Below, piece by piece: positions 46,781 through 58,440 of a stretch of 64,000 bases of DNA. How positions within the stretch are numbered: the stretch's first letter is position 1; every line of letters begins with the position of its first letter. The DNA comes from Platerodrilus igneus. Its lineage: Eukaryota > Arthropoda > Insecta > Coleoptera > Lycidae. A program made the position numbers and the translations under genes. The DNA lies in contig JARFIW010000999.1 of NCBI GenBank assembly GCA_036346225.1, positions 7,485,001 to 7,549,000 of the forward strand. Reading direction: 5' to 3'. The notes under the pieces were generated by a model. It did no database searches. It had not been told where the DNA came from and saw only the letters and a list, made by a program, of their open reading frames with translations.

Positions 46781-48351
46781 ATATATTATTAATGGGTTTG
46801 AGGTCAGCTGTAGGAAAGTATACTCTTTTTTAAGGCCTAAATTTTCGAATTTTATTTAAATTCTTGATCACAGGCTTTCTAAAATTTTACAATTAACTAG
46901 GCTAACATATAAATGAATTGATAATAACTTACAAGACGAGGTTAAACATTAAATTAATATGAAAATTAAATCGAAATATTATTTTAAATGATTTTTGCTT
47001 CAATTTGTTATAAGAAAATTGTATAACTTGTATAAAACAAAAATAAAATGAAAATGTCAAATTTTGAAACCTTTCAGTTTCACTTTTTTATTATTTGACG
47101 ATTTAAATATAGAATGCCTATGTGTGCATGTATGCATGTGTGTATGTGTTTGTGTGTGTATAAGTGTGGGTGCGTGTACATGTTATATTTATGTGAGTGT
47201 CTATGAATATTTGTGATTATGTATATTAATCTGTTTGTTTGTTAGTACGTGTATGTATGAATGTGATAGAATGTGTATGTATGTAATGCTAATCACTACA
47301 ATATCGATTATTGCATTAGGTATATGTTACTTCTGAAGACTAAGTATGTATGTGTAAATCGAACTTAGACCACCAATATCTGTTTTTTTATTTATACAAT
47401 TTTTTTGGCGAAATATATGATACATTTCCAGAAATAGTCTTTTTTGTGTATCTCTTTCTAGATTTATTTCAAAGAAACCTTGTATACCAAATTAATTGTA
47501 TAGATTGTGATAATCCTTACATTGGGCAAACGTCACAAACTTTAAAACAACGTATAACCCAACACAAAAGTGACATTAGAATCAAACCAAATTCCTGTGC
47601 TTTATCAAGACACTCAATTGATTTAGATCACAAAATTGATTTTAAACATCCTAAAATTTTAGAACTAGAAAGAGATACACAAAAAAGACTATTTCTGGAA
47701 ATGTATCATATATTTCACCAAAAAAATTGTATAAATAAAAAAACAGATATTGGTGGTCTAAGTTCGATTCACACATACATACTTAGTCTTCAGAAGTAAC
47801 ATATACCTAATGCAATAATCGATATTGTAGTGATTAGCATTACATACATACACATTCTATCACATTCATACATACACGTACTAACAAACAAACAGATTAA
47901 TATACATAATCACAAATATTCATAGACACTCACATAAATATAACATGTACACGCACCCACACTTATACACACACAAACACATACACACATGCATACATGC
48001 ACACATAGGCATTCTATATTTAAATCACAAATAATAAAAAAGTGAAACTGAAAGGTTTCAAAATTTGACATTTTCATTTTATTTTGTTTTATACAAGTTA
48101 TACAATTTTCTTATAACAAATTGAAGCAAAAATCATTTAAAATAATATTTCGATTTAATTTTCATGTTAATTTAATGTTTAACCTCGTCTTGTAAGTTAT
48201 TATCAATTCATTTATATGTTAGCCTAGTTAATTGTAAAATTTTAGAAAGCCTGTGATCAAGAATTTAAATAAAATTCGAAAATTTAGGCCATAAAAAAAG
48301 AGTTTACTTTCCGACAGCTGACCTCAAACCCATTAATAATATATCATCATA
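46777..48351. mobile_element. Palindromic Penelope-like element end (PLE-1)
   Basis: Inverted arms 46777-47461 and 47665-48351, about 685 bp each and nearly identical, flank a 203-bp single-copy centre. The arms hold a TG/CA-rich microsatellite-like part (47118-47290, mirrored at 47870-48005) and AT-rich 3' sequence. The right arm plus centre encode the C-terminal endonuclease of a PLE (47475-47799). The whole structure lies between (TA)n tracts. This is a 5'-truncated PLE joined to an inverted copy of its own 3' end. Confidence 0.8.
47475..47799 (+). pseudogene. PLE GIY-YIG endonuclease domain (partial)
   Basis: The frame, open from 47350, becomes meaningful at about 47475: LVYQINCIDCDNPYIGQTSQ, RITQHKSDIR, CALSRHSIDLDHKIDFKHPK and LSSIHTYIL. 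The YQI...YIGQT core, the H-K-S-D and the conserved ALSRH..DHxIDF pattern identify the GIY-YIG nuclease that ends PLE proteins. The first 40 residues of the frame (47350-47461) are the inverted repeat read backwards and are not part of it. Without RT it cannot act alone. Confidence 0.82.
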
Positions 48352-48376
48352 TTTATACAAGGTCATTATCTCTAAA

Positions 48377-48382
<6 letters not shown>

Positions 48383-48422
<40 letters not shown>
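48383..48422. repeat. (TA)n tract
   Basis: 40 bp of TA repeat between PLE-1 and PLE-3. Confidence 0.95.
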
Positions 48423-48426
<4 letters not shown>

Positions 48427-48945
48427 TCTTGATAATTCTTGAGCGTAGTTAAATTAGAAAAGATTTTGTTTTTTGCTTCTTGGGATAAAGTCGCTCATAA
48501 ATTAAACACAAAACATTAAATGTGTATCATTTGTATTAAATCGACGTTTCGGTGATAATTTACACCTTAATCATCGATCTACATGAAAAGTATATAAATA
48601 GGTAATTCATATAACAGGTAATATATGTTTAACTTACTTATTACTTGATAAAATTATTTTATGTATTCACCCATAATAAAAGTAACAGAAGGAAGCTTGT
48701 CATATTACTGATTAAGAATTAAAATTAATTTTGAATGAAATGTCAGTTCACTTATTTGACAAAAATGTAGGATCAAGGATGACATCAAACAACAAATTAT
48801 GACACTATTTGATTATATTTTTTATTTAAATAGTAGTATGTGGTTTATTTGTAAAAATTTTTTGTATGGTGGGTTGCATAAAATAGTTAGATTTTAAAAT
48901 CATATATTTTACAGGTGTAGTAAACAGGTTGACTTTTGACTTAAA

Positions 48946-49239
48946 TTAAATAGAATTCTGTGTGGTAAGCAATATCATTATAGTTAGTATATTTTTTGAA
49001 TTAAAAGTGTATAGGTATGAGTAAACTGTATGTAAATTATTGATGTTTTCTTTGTGATTGATGGAATTTTGTTCTTGGTTTATATGAAATGATTCTAAGA
49101 AAAGTCTTTTTTTGTAATTGCTTTCTATATCTAAAATTTTTACATTATCATAATTGACTTTGTGTTTTGTATTGTATAAATGTATAGAAAGAGCACAACA
49201 AGTTTTTCCTAATTTTGCATCACTTTTGTGTTGTGTCAT
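48946..49239 (-). pseudogene. Inverted copy of PLE-3 GIY-YIG end
   Basis: An open frame of 97 codons gives TQHKSDAKLGKTCCALSIHL, YNTKHKVNYDNVKILDIESN and YKKRLFLESFHINQEQN, the C-terminal part of the nuclease. It is better preserved than the sense copy at 51700-52050, which has frameshifts. As it lies in the inverted upstream segment it has no RT attached. Confidence 0.8.
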
Positions 49240-49603
49240 GCGATTTCGGAGCCACTGTTTGGTTTGGCCTACGTAGGAAGCTTTGCATTCACATTAATCA
49301 GTAATATGACAAGCTTCCTTCTGTTACTTTTATTATGGGTGAATACATAAAATAATTTTATCAAGTAATAAGTAAGTTAAACATATATTACCTGTTATAT
49401 GAATTACCTATTTATATACTTTTTCATGTAGATCGATGATTAAGGTGTAAATTATCACCGAAACGTACGATTTAATACAAATGATACACATTTAATGTTT
49501 TGTGTTTAATTTATGAGCGACTTTATCCCAAGAAGCAAAAAAACAAAATCTTTTCTAATTTAACTACGCTCAAGAATTATCAAGAACCTTTTATATTAAA
49601 AAT

Positions 49604-52050
49604 ATGGGATTTTATCAATACATCCGTATAGAACATGGAGAAGTAATGGTCACAAATTTAAAATATTGGGCCAAAATTACAAAAAAACTTGCCCACTTCA
49701 ATAACAGGAAGACCTTCTTAGAAAGAGAAGAATTGAAACCTAAACATATACTTGATTCAACCATTTTTATGTCTCGTCTAATAGGTACTCGAAGTGAAAA
49801 GATTAATAAACAAGTTACTAACCTAAATCACAGGTTAGAAAAATCTTTATTAAATTTAGAAATTGAATACACTCATGCAGAAATACAATTTTGGCATAAT
49901 CAACTTTTCAAAACTAAAGAAACCATCAAAGATTCTATACCTATAGATTTATATATTAATTTCAAGAACAAACAAGCCCAATCATATAACAGACAATTTA
50001 TATATATAAAAAAATTACTAATTAAGAAATTTAACACTTTAAAATCACATCAAATCCAAAGTAAACAACTCTTTGTCAACAATAGCAAATGGATTTGTAA
50101 CTTAAGTAATGTAGACATCCCTGATGACATCAATAGTTTTTTATCTTTAGGCCCTAAGTTTATTTTAAACTCATGTATTTCTGACATCAATATGGGACAC
50201 TTATTAGCAGATATTGAAATATTACTTGACTCAATGGATATTACTTCAAAACAAAAAATGAATAAAAGATGTCAGGTTACAAATCTAATAACCAATTTTT
50301 TAAAAAATCCTAATAATAAATTTAATTCAGATTCTGTAATCTTTAATAAATTAAAGAAATTCCTAAAGGACCATCCTGATATTTTTGTCACTAAAGCAGA
50401 CAAAGGAGCCGTAACAGTTATAATTAATAAATCAACATATATAGATAAATCCAACACCTTATTAGACGATGAACTTACATATAAAAAACTAAAAAAGGAC
50501 CCCACTTTTACCATACAGAACACCATAAACAATCACATTAAATTATTATTCAAAAGACATGATTACAAATGAACAAAATCACTACTTATCACCAATAATT
50601 CTGTTCCAAGCAAATATTATGGAATCCCAAAAATCCATAAACCAGATATTCCTTTAAGACCTATTATCTCTTCAATTAATTCTCCAACATATACATTTTC
50701 TTCTTTCTTATCTACCATATTACAAAAATCTTTCCCAATTACAGGCCACAACATAGTAGATACCTTCCAATTCGTAAACCAATACCGTAACTTTCAACTA
50801 CCTCAAGATCACATTCTCGTTTCTCTCGACGTTAACTCTTTATTTACAAACATACCAGTCAACTTAGTCATTCAAATTATTACAGAAAAATGGGATTCCA
50901 TAGAACCACATTGCCATATATCATTACAATTATTTATCACTTCAATAAACCTTATCTTCAACAACACATATTTTAGTTTTAACTCAAAATTTTACTTACA
51001 GATTTTTGGTACTCCTATGGGTTCACCATTATCCCTATTATTGCACAAATAGTAATGGACAAACTTGTAGAAAGTGTTTTACCTAATTTACCTTTCAAAA
51101 TGGTATTTCTAGTCAAATACGTTGATGATATTCTCTGCTCACTCCTGAACATTTTTACTAACCACCATTCAACATTTTAACAATTTTAGCGAACATTTGA
51201 AATTCTCTTATGAACTAGAATCTCACCAATCAATACCATTTCTTGATACACTAGTTATCCAATAATGACAACAAGATCAATTTTGATATTTACAAAAACC
51301 TAAAAATTCAGAAAGATATTTAAATTACCATTCCAATCATAGCATGAAACAAAAATTAACACCATATTAGGACTGAAACATCGTATGGTCTCTATCTGTG
51401 AACCCAAATTTAAAGAAAAAATCTGAAAGAACTAATATCAATCTTAATCAACAATGGTTACCCTAAACCACTTTTATCAAAACTACTACATACTAACACA
51501 ATCATATTTCCACCTCAAAATAAACATACTGATATCATTTACAAAAACTTTTATATATTACTAATCTTTCACCACTAATAAAAATTACTAAAACAACCTT
51601 TTGTAACTATAATAAATTCAAATACTAAGTCCATTGGAAACTTTTTACTAAACTAAAAGAAAAACAAATAAAGCTTTATGTAGCAATTTAGTGTATAAAA
51701 TTCAATGTGAATGCAAAGCTTCCACGAGGCCAAACCAAACAGTGGCTCCGAAATCGCATGACACAACACAAAAGTGATGCAAAATTAGGAAAACTTCTTG
51801 TGCTCTTTCTATACATTTATACAATACAAAACACAAAGTCAATTATGATAATGTAAAAATTTTAGATATAGAAAGCAATTACAAAAAGACTTTTCTTAGA
51901 ATCATTTCATATAAACCAAGAACAAAATTCCATCAATCACAAAGAAAACATCAATAATTTACATACAGTTTACTCATACCTATACACTTTTAATTCAAAA
52001 AAATATACTAACTATAATGATATTGCTTACCACACAGAATTCTATTTAAT
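49604..52050 (+). pseudogene. PLE reverse transcriptase-endonuclease, broken
   Basis: From the ATG at 49604 the first 322 codons are intact and give the N-terminal PLE domain, with KPKHILDSTIF and FVTKADKGAVTVI near the end. After the stop at 50573 the RT continues in shifting frames: SLDVNSLFTNIP (about 50824-50858), PMGSPLS (about 51015) and the catalytic YVDD (51118-51129). GIY-YIG remains follow at 51690-52050 (VYKIQCECK, CALSIHLYNTKHKV). PLE enzymes reverse-transcribe at nicked or telomeric ends. This copy is inactivated by at least four frame breaks. Confidence 0.85.
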
Positions 52051-52533
52051 TTAAGTCAAAAGTCAACCTGTTTACTACACCTGTAAAAATATATGATTTT
52101 AAAATCTAACTATTTTATGCAACCCACCATACAAAAATTTTTACAAATAAACCACATACTACTATTTAAATAAAAATATAATCAAATAGTGTCATAATTT
52201 GTTGTTTGATGTCATCCTTGATCCTACATTTTGTCAAATAAGTGAACTGACATTTCATTCAAAATTAATTTTAATTCTTAATCAGTAATATGACAAGCTT
52301 CCTTCTGTTACTTTTATTATGGGTGAATACATAAAATAATTTTATCAAGTAATAAGTAAGTTAAACATATATTACCTGTTATATGAATTACCTATTTATA
52401 TACTTTTCATGTAGATCGATGATTAAGGTGTAAATTATCACCGAAACATACGATTTAATACAAATGATACACATTTAATGTTTTGTGTTTAATTTATGAG
52501 CGACTTTATCCCAAGAAGCAAAAACAAAATCTT

Positions 52534-52536
<3 letters not shown>

Positions 52537-52584
<48 letters not shown>
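52537..52584. repeat. (TA)n tract
   Basis: 48 bp of TA repeat between PLE-3 and T2c. Confidence 0.95.
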
Positions 52585-52587
<3 letters not shown>

Positions 52588-54644
52588 CTCATATTTAGAC
52601 CAGGGTAGAAAATTAATGGATTACATCAAATAATTTTAATCACCGTGTATAAGGAATTTTATTAAATAATACGCGTTATTAAAACCATGAAGCATAAATA
52701 AATTCGGTTGTTTCAGTAAAAATAAGAAATTTAAATTATTTATAAGACGCTTTATATCAAAAGAAGCAGTATTGAAAAGCTCTGCGTGTAATGTAATTAT
52801 TTCTAAACAAAGAGAAATTACGTGCAAAATTTATATTAATTAACTCTATTTAAGTAACCGGTAGTAAAACAAAGTGTACCTATAATAATTAATATTTAAG
52901 TTGTATTCGCTAAAAATGAAAAGGATAGAAATGAATTTTAATTGGAGTTAATTAAACCGTTAATAACATATAATACCTATAGAAACTTGTAAAAACCCAA
53001 GATTAAAATACCACGGATTAAAGCTCTGAGAATTAATATTATGTTGAACACCTGCGTAGTTTAAATAACACATTCGGCGTAAATTTTGCAGATAATTAAT
53101 GTTTCAAAGAATCTTGGGAAAACGTCGCATAATAGTTACGAGAATTGCTAAAGCTGGGTTATTTCACACTCCATGTGGACTAAAATAATCGATAATAAAG
53201 AATATCAAGTTGCACCAATAAGAACACGGTAGAGAAGGAAAGAGAAAATGCGTCAAGCAAAGACACATATTGTAAAAGGCGGGATTCAAGCAACGTCACG
53301 GGGTCACAATTGGTTAAAAATAGGATGCAAATATCAGAGGTAGAACAACAATTTCTGTACAAAATCAATTAGTTTTCTCGGACATGCTTGCGTGCCGTGT
53401 GGAAATTTTCTGAGATTTGAATGGGGCGAGTGAAAATTCGTAAAATCGACGCGCGAGCGGCAGACTGGGAACATGGCATGAGAAATTCTTTAGAATTACC
53501 CGTTTTGGGGAACAGACCGATAGACAGGCTTTTGCTATATATACCGAGATGAATATAAACAAGCTCTCTTAGACTTTTGACGATTCGATGCGTTAAAAGC
53601 TCGTACATACGCGACTTGATTGAAAATGTTAAACCGTGCATTTTAGTTTGATTAAATAATTTAAAGTTTGCTAGTATATTTTAGTGATTCAAAATAGCTT
53701 GTTATTTACGTGTTAACATGAATGTACTTCAGTGCACTTAGATACAAGGTAATAAAATTTAGTTTCACTGTACCAATTAGCAAAATTTACAACGACGAAT
53801 GTATACACAAAAGTAGGCAGTTTTGGCGTATATATTGGTGACAGAAGCATGAATTTCTTTGCTATTTTTCGGGGGTGTTAATAATTAAATGGTTCAAATA
53901 CGTGTCTGGATCCATGAAACAAGGGTCAGATAAACACAGATGAGTTCCGGAAAGGCCCAGAAACGACTTTGAATGGATGGTGATGGAGAAAATTTTAAAA
54001 GCGTAGAGAATCAGAAGCCGTAATTATAATCCTGTTGAATGGTGTGATTAACTAAAGAAACGATACTTTGAAACGACGAGGACAGTAACCTTCAGGTAAA
54101 TTATACTATTTTGTTTGACATTTTGTGTGTATTGAATGACTTTATAATTGATTTACTTTAAATGGACATTAGTGAAATTGTTCTAACCATAAAAGTTTAA
54201 TTTTAAGATGAAATTTGCTTGTTTAAGTAAAAGGGTATTTTGTTTTGATGTTCGGAATATGATGAAACTTTGGGTATGTCTTTGAGCTCAATTAGACAAA
54301 CCTGGTTAATTAACGTAAAGGGGTGGTAGATGCTCCTTTGTACTCAGACTCGGTCTGCTTATATTGTTATATTAATTAGTAGGCATCCAACAAGGACTTG
54401 AATTCTGGATGCACGTTAAAGTGATAATAAAAATTAATTTTGAAATTCCTTTTAAAAACTGAATTTTATGCTGAAATTTAATTTGAAAATTTAATGTATT
54501 CTGAATATTGATGTAAATAGAGTTAACGTTGATGTTTGTGGTAGGAATGTGTTTAATTTTTATGAATGAGGAGATTTATAAAATTAGGTGAGCAGCCGAG
54601 GCGAAAAGCGTAGTTCGGAGGATGATGGAGGTTTCACAGCAATA
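52585..54644 (+). mobile_element. TA-bounded element T2c
   Basis: A 2.06-kb T2 copy with the common start ATTACTCATATTTAGACCAG and the end TTTCACAGCAATA. TATATATA at 53535-53544, GCTCTCTTAGAC about 30 bp later, and donor TTCAG|GTAAAT at 54096 match T2a and T2b. The PBS-like modules are absent here: the sequence passes directly from the GAGCAGCCGAGG region to TTTCACAGCAATA. No protein is encoded. Confidence 0.62.
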
Positions 54645-54652
54645 TATATATA

Positions 54653-55253
54653 GTGATTTTTTAATAATACAATTGTAGTCCGCAACTTTAAGTTTATAGT
54701 TTGATTCAAGAAGATTGATTAGATATTATCTTGGTTTCAAGGAATTGTGAATTAAAGCATATGTTAGTTGAAGTGATGACTAGAAGAAAATCCAGTCTTA
54801 AAGTAGCTGCTTGAATGCAAAAGAATATACATTTTAACATGTCAGCGCTTATTTGCATCTTTAGAAATAACACTACATGTTATTAAATCTATAACCTACG
54901 ACTAAGCTAACTAAAAAAGTAGAAATATAAAGAATACAATTCTACTGTTTTAATGAATGAATTTTTGAGTTAAACAATTGTTTTCTATTTAATACAAAAG
55001 TGCATGGAAATTAAACAAAATATTTTAGTTCATAATTATAAACAATATCCATTTTCAAAAAATCCTTATAATTTTTCATATGCATTTGAAAAGTAATACG
55101 TTTTCCTATAATTTTTATGATTAACCAACATAACTAAGAATATTGAGCAATCTTTATAATTGTTGAAATTGGAGTTTAAAGTAGTGAAATCTAAATACTT
55201 CTATACTATTCTGCATACTGCATTTCTTAAATGTTTATGATTGAAATACTTAC
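54653..55253. other. BLTP3 intron, no feature seen
   Basis: AT-rich intron sequence between T2c and the next exon. Nothing recognised. Confidence 0.5.
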
Positions 55254-55404
55254 CACCAGCATCATCACATAAATGCAACACAAGATGCTGAGCCAGAAAA
55301 TGATAAGATGTTTCAATAACGTCATATCGTGAAAATATTTTAGATATAGCCGATTCTTTAGACCGAGCTTCTTGTGCAAGATGTGCTTGATATTCAGGTA
55401 ATTC
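55254..55404 (-). CDS. BLTP3: BLTP3 exon, first one in the window
   Basis: This 151-nt exon has 50 codons plus 1 nt. The acceptor is TTTTATTTTAG|GAATTA at 55405 and the donor GGTG|GTAAGT at 55253. It encodes ELPEYQAHLAQEARSKESAI, then FSRYDVIETSYHFLAQHLVL and HLCDDAG. D-V-x-E-T-S-x-H-x-x-x-x-H-L-x-L-H-x-CDD is a conserved strand pair of the UHRF1BP1 family, located about 280-330 residues into the vertebrate protein. The exons for the preceding chorein-type N-terminus are not visible up to 64000 and should lie beyond the right edge. Confidence 0.93.
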
Positions 55405-55816
55405 CTAAAATAAAACGTTAAAATCAAATTATGTTGCGGAAATTTGAAAAGTACATGAAACGTTTTATATTTCTGACATTTATTTTGTTTATCCTAATAT
55501 TTATTGTACTAGAAAAAAACTTGACTTTTAAAACTTGTTACGTTCACTTTCCGAAGGTGTAATAAACCTTATGCCTTTTATTTCATTACTCATTCACATA
55601 GATTCTGCTTACAATACTCAAACACCATCCTGTATATTAGACCTTCCTACAATAAGTTTTACTACAATTTCATTTAAATCTATTTGTTACGAAATGGAAA
55701 GGTCTTTTAGAATCTAAATAGTTGGTACCTTGTTTTGAGTATCCGTCGACTTGATATATATTACTATAGAGTGTGATTACTTTTGTAATACTCAAACCTA
55801 AATACTCGTTGAAATA
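55405..55816. other. BLTP3 intron, no feature seen
   Basis: AT-rich intron up to the tail of the LINE. Confidence 0.5.
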
Positions 55817-58440
55817 ATTTATTTATTTATTTATATAAATTAATTACTTACAGGTAATACCCAAATAGTAATAATATACATGAAGAAATGAGCAACATAG
55901 TTAACACTTTACAAAATGGATAAAGATGTCTTCAAATATTTACACGTGACATTGAAAATATCGATATTGGATGGTATAGAAGCATTGTAAACTCCCATTA
56001 ACTTATCACTAAACGCACTAGCCCCATAGTTAGTACGATGACTACCGATGTAGAATAAATCATTACTCCTGGTGACTTTAACTGGTATCCGAAACTGCAG
56101 CATGCTTAGTAATTCCGGACAGTCAACTATGTCATGTAGCAATTTATAAAGAAATATTATAAACGCTGCAGTACGTCGAGCTAGCAGTGATTGATAACCG
56201 ACCAATCGACGCCGAATGTCATGTGAACTTTCGGCATACGGATATCTAAGCTTCCAGAGAATGAAATTAATGAACTTGATTTGTACACCCTCAATTTTCT
56301 TGATGTGAGTGGCATAATAAGGTGACCAAATGATGCAATTGTATTCTAAAATACTACGAACTAAAGAATTGTATAATGATTTCAAAGCTTGGACATCGTT
56401 GATGTGTATACAGGTTCTTTTAATGAATCCCAACATCCTAAATGCTTTAGAGACAACTGAATTAATATGATTAATAAAATTTAAACCAACATCAAAAACA
56501 ACCCCTAAATCAGAGATAGTTACCACAGTTTCGAGTTTAGAACATCCAATGCAGTAATCAAACAAAATCAAGTCTTTACATTTAGTGAACCTCATAATTT
56601 TGCACTTCCCAATATTTACTTTGAGTTTATTATGAGCCAAGTAGATTACTAGATTGTCAATATGTTTTTGTACTTTAAGACAGTCATGTATAGAACTAAT
56701 ACACCCAAAAAACTTTAAGTCGTCGGCATATAGTAAGCATTTCGTATTTTTAAATGCAGAAACAACGTCATTAATAAAGAGAATAAAAAGAATTGGGCCA
56801 AGATGTGACCCTTGAGGCACACCTGACGAAACACTGATGCTTCTGGATGTTATGCCTGCAATTTTCACACATTGGGAGCGATTCACTAAGTAGGAATATA
56901 TCCATTTCAAATACGAACCTGTAATACCAAGAAAACGAAGTTTATCAATGAGTAACGTGTGACAAACACTGTCGAAAGCTTTGAAACATCGGCGTATACT
57001 GTATCAACTTGTAATCCACTTTCCAAGCTATTTATAAGAAAATTGTGATACATGGCAAGGTTAGTGACAGTGGAGCGGCCTTTAAAAAAGCCATGCTGTT
57101 CAATAGCAATACAATTTTTAAATACACTGAATAACTCATCGCATATGATGGACTCAAACAGCTTAGCAATAGAGGATAAAATTGATATGCCACGATAATT
57201 CTCGATTTTAGAACGGTCACCCGATTTAAATACTGGGATTAAAATGACCTTTTCAAGCTAGGAAAATGTTCCACTACTAAAGCTTTTATTAAAAGAATCG
57301 CTAAAGCTTGCGATAGACTATCACAGCATTGGTGTAGGAATAAGGAAGGAATGCCGTCAGATCCCGCACACTTAAATGAATCTAAGGCATGAATTTTCTT
57401 TTACTTCATCTTCAGTAAAGATATGTGAAACAAGAGTAGTGCTATTGTAAGAATATGAACATTTGCTAGAAGAGGAGGATCATTCAAGTGATTAACATAG
57501 CAAGATTCAAACATTGAGGCAAAAGCATTGGCAAAACTACGAGCATCACTTAGAATTTTGCCATTGTATGACATCCGTTTTGGAATGCCTGAATCTCTCT
57601 TTAATGACTTAATGAAAGACCAAAAATGTTTTGTGTTGGCGGAAATCATTAGCTCACTATTACAGATGAATTTTAAATAACAAAAGTCAATCAAACGTTT
57701 TGATTCCTTACGAGCCGTGGAATATCTAACATAGTCCGTTTCCAATCTAGAGTGCTGATACCTATTATATAGTTTATTTTTTAATTGAATGAGTTTAATT
57801 AAAGAATTACTATACCAACACGGATATTTTCCAGACTTTCTTTTTAATATGGGAACAAATTTATTAATATCTTCATAAACAGTTGAATAGAAGAAATTTA
57901 TGGCTTTATCTATACTCTGAAAGTTGTCTAAAACTGACCAATCAATTGACTTATACATACTGTTAAGTTCATCATAGTTTGCTTTTTTATAAGCAAAGAC
58001 ATGGACATTCTCACAAAACCTAATACGAGGAATAAAATTACTCTTGATAGAAATAAGCAAGGGGAGGATGGTGACCGTCCACAGTAGTTAAAGCAACATC
58101 AGATTCACGCACTAGAGCATAAACCCCCTCATCTGCAAAAACTAGATCCAAAAACTTACCAGAAGAATTAGAAACACCATTAACCTGCAGTAAATTAAGA
58201 AATTGCATATTCTCAATTAGTTTTTCAGCCTCGATTGGCAAAGTGCCACATGTGCTGAAAAAATCAATAATGGATCACACTCCTCTGATAAAAGTCTGTT
58301 TCGAGTTTCTATTATCACCTGTGTGTTTGATAACGCTGGGATTAAATCTAATTCTATATATAAAATGAGTTCATTACTTGATTCCTTCTGTAGCTCAACA
58401 ACAACGAATACTTGTTGTCTACACAATTTTCTGCACACCG
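55817..58440 (-). mobile_element. Jockey/CR1-like LINE, 5'-truncated
   Basis: About 2.6 kb on the minus strand with endonuclease C-terminal part, linker, reverse transcriptase and a 3' tail of AAATAAATAAATAAATT type at about 55817-55836. The 5' end stops inside the endonuclease. It lies in the intron upstream of the exon at 55254, in the same orientation as the host gene. Confidence 0.85.
55909..58438 (-). pseudogene. LINE endonuclease-reverse transcriptase, broken
   Basis: The endonuclease C-terminal half (58438-58038, two frames) ends SGKFLDLVFADEGV and DGHHPPL. A linker frame runs 58060-57401, with NSMYKSIDWSVLDNF and KYPCWYSNSLIKLI. RT begins near 57390 (CAGSDGIPS region) in broken frames with NYRGISILSSIAKLFE and EQHGFFKGRS. 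The long frame 56910-55909 (333 codons) starts within RT: GVPQGSHLGPILF, the catalytic YADD near 56725, ISDLGVVFD, and a C-terminal region to LKTSLSIL. Frame breaks lie near 58240, 57400, 57240 and 56950. The last 333 codons are intact, so the insertion is not old. Confidence 0.88.

Larger units (their letters stand above)
48423..52537 (+). mobile_element. Near full-length Penelope-like element (PLE-3)
   Basis: A 4.1-kb element. 48423-49288 is an inverted partial copy of its own 3' end (it matches 51703-52537 reversed). 49289-49588 and 52278-52537 are direct terminal repeats. Between them is one long broken gene (49604-52050). The inverted upstream piece followed by direct repeats is the pLTR arrangement known for Penelope. 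Both repeats carry a stem-loop GGTG-N-CACC followed by GAAAC (about 49445-49470). The element is flanked by (TA)n. Confidence 0.85.
1724..55404 (-). other. BLTP3: BLTP3 (UHRF1BP1/UHRF1BP1L) gene, middle part
   Basis: This is the extent of the host gene seen here: seven exons on the minus strand, totalling about 1.5 kb of coding sequence. Bridge-like lipid transfer proteins of family 3 are rod-shaped proteins thought to move lipids between membranes at contact sites. Residue patterns recognised across exons are DVIETSYHFLAQ, DGGALQVSI, PYHLVKGDRKHWPRY, ILRIYDFTVYKV, EFIYFYYPDDTPFP, ADIHALAHI and VQINHYQYLFLL, in the same order as in vertebrate UHRF1BP1L. Phases between successive exons agree (1-2, 0, 1-2, 1-2, 0, 0), so no internal exon needs to be missing. 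Intron sizes from 5' to 3' are about 22.9 kb, 48 nt, 25.0 kb, 4.2 kb, 50 nt and 65 nt. No stop codon interrupts the joined frame, so the gene looks functional. Confidence 0.92.

Noticed and set aside
47350..47462. First 40 residues of the plus-strand open frame in PLE-1
   Set aside because: This part is the inverted arm read antisense. Only the later part matches GIY-YIG.
55227..55427. 66-codon minus-strand open frame over the exon at 55254
   Set aside because: It is in another frame. The frame ELPEYQAH...HLCDDAG has family similarity and proper splice sites.
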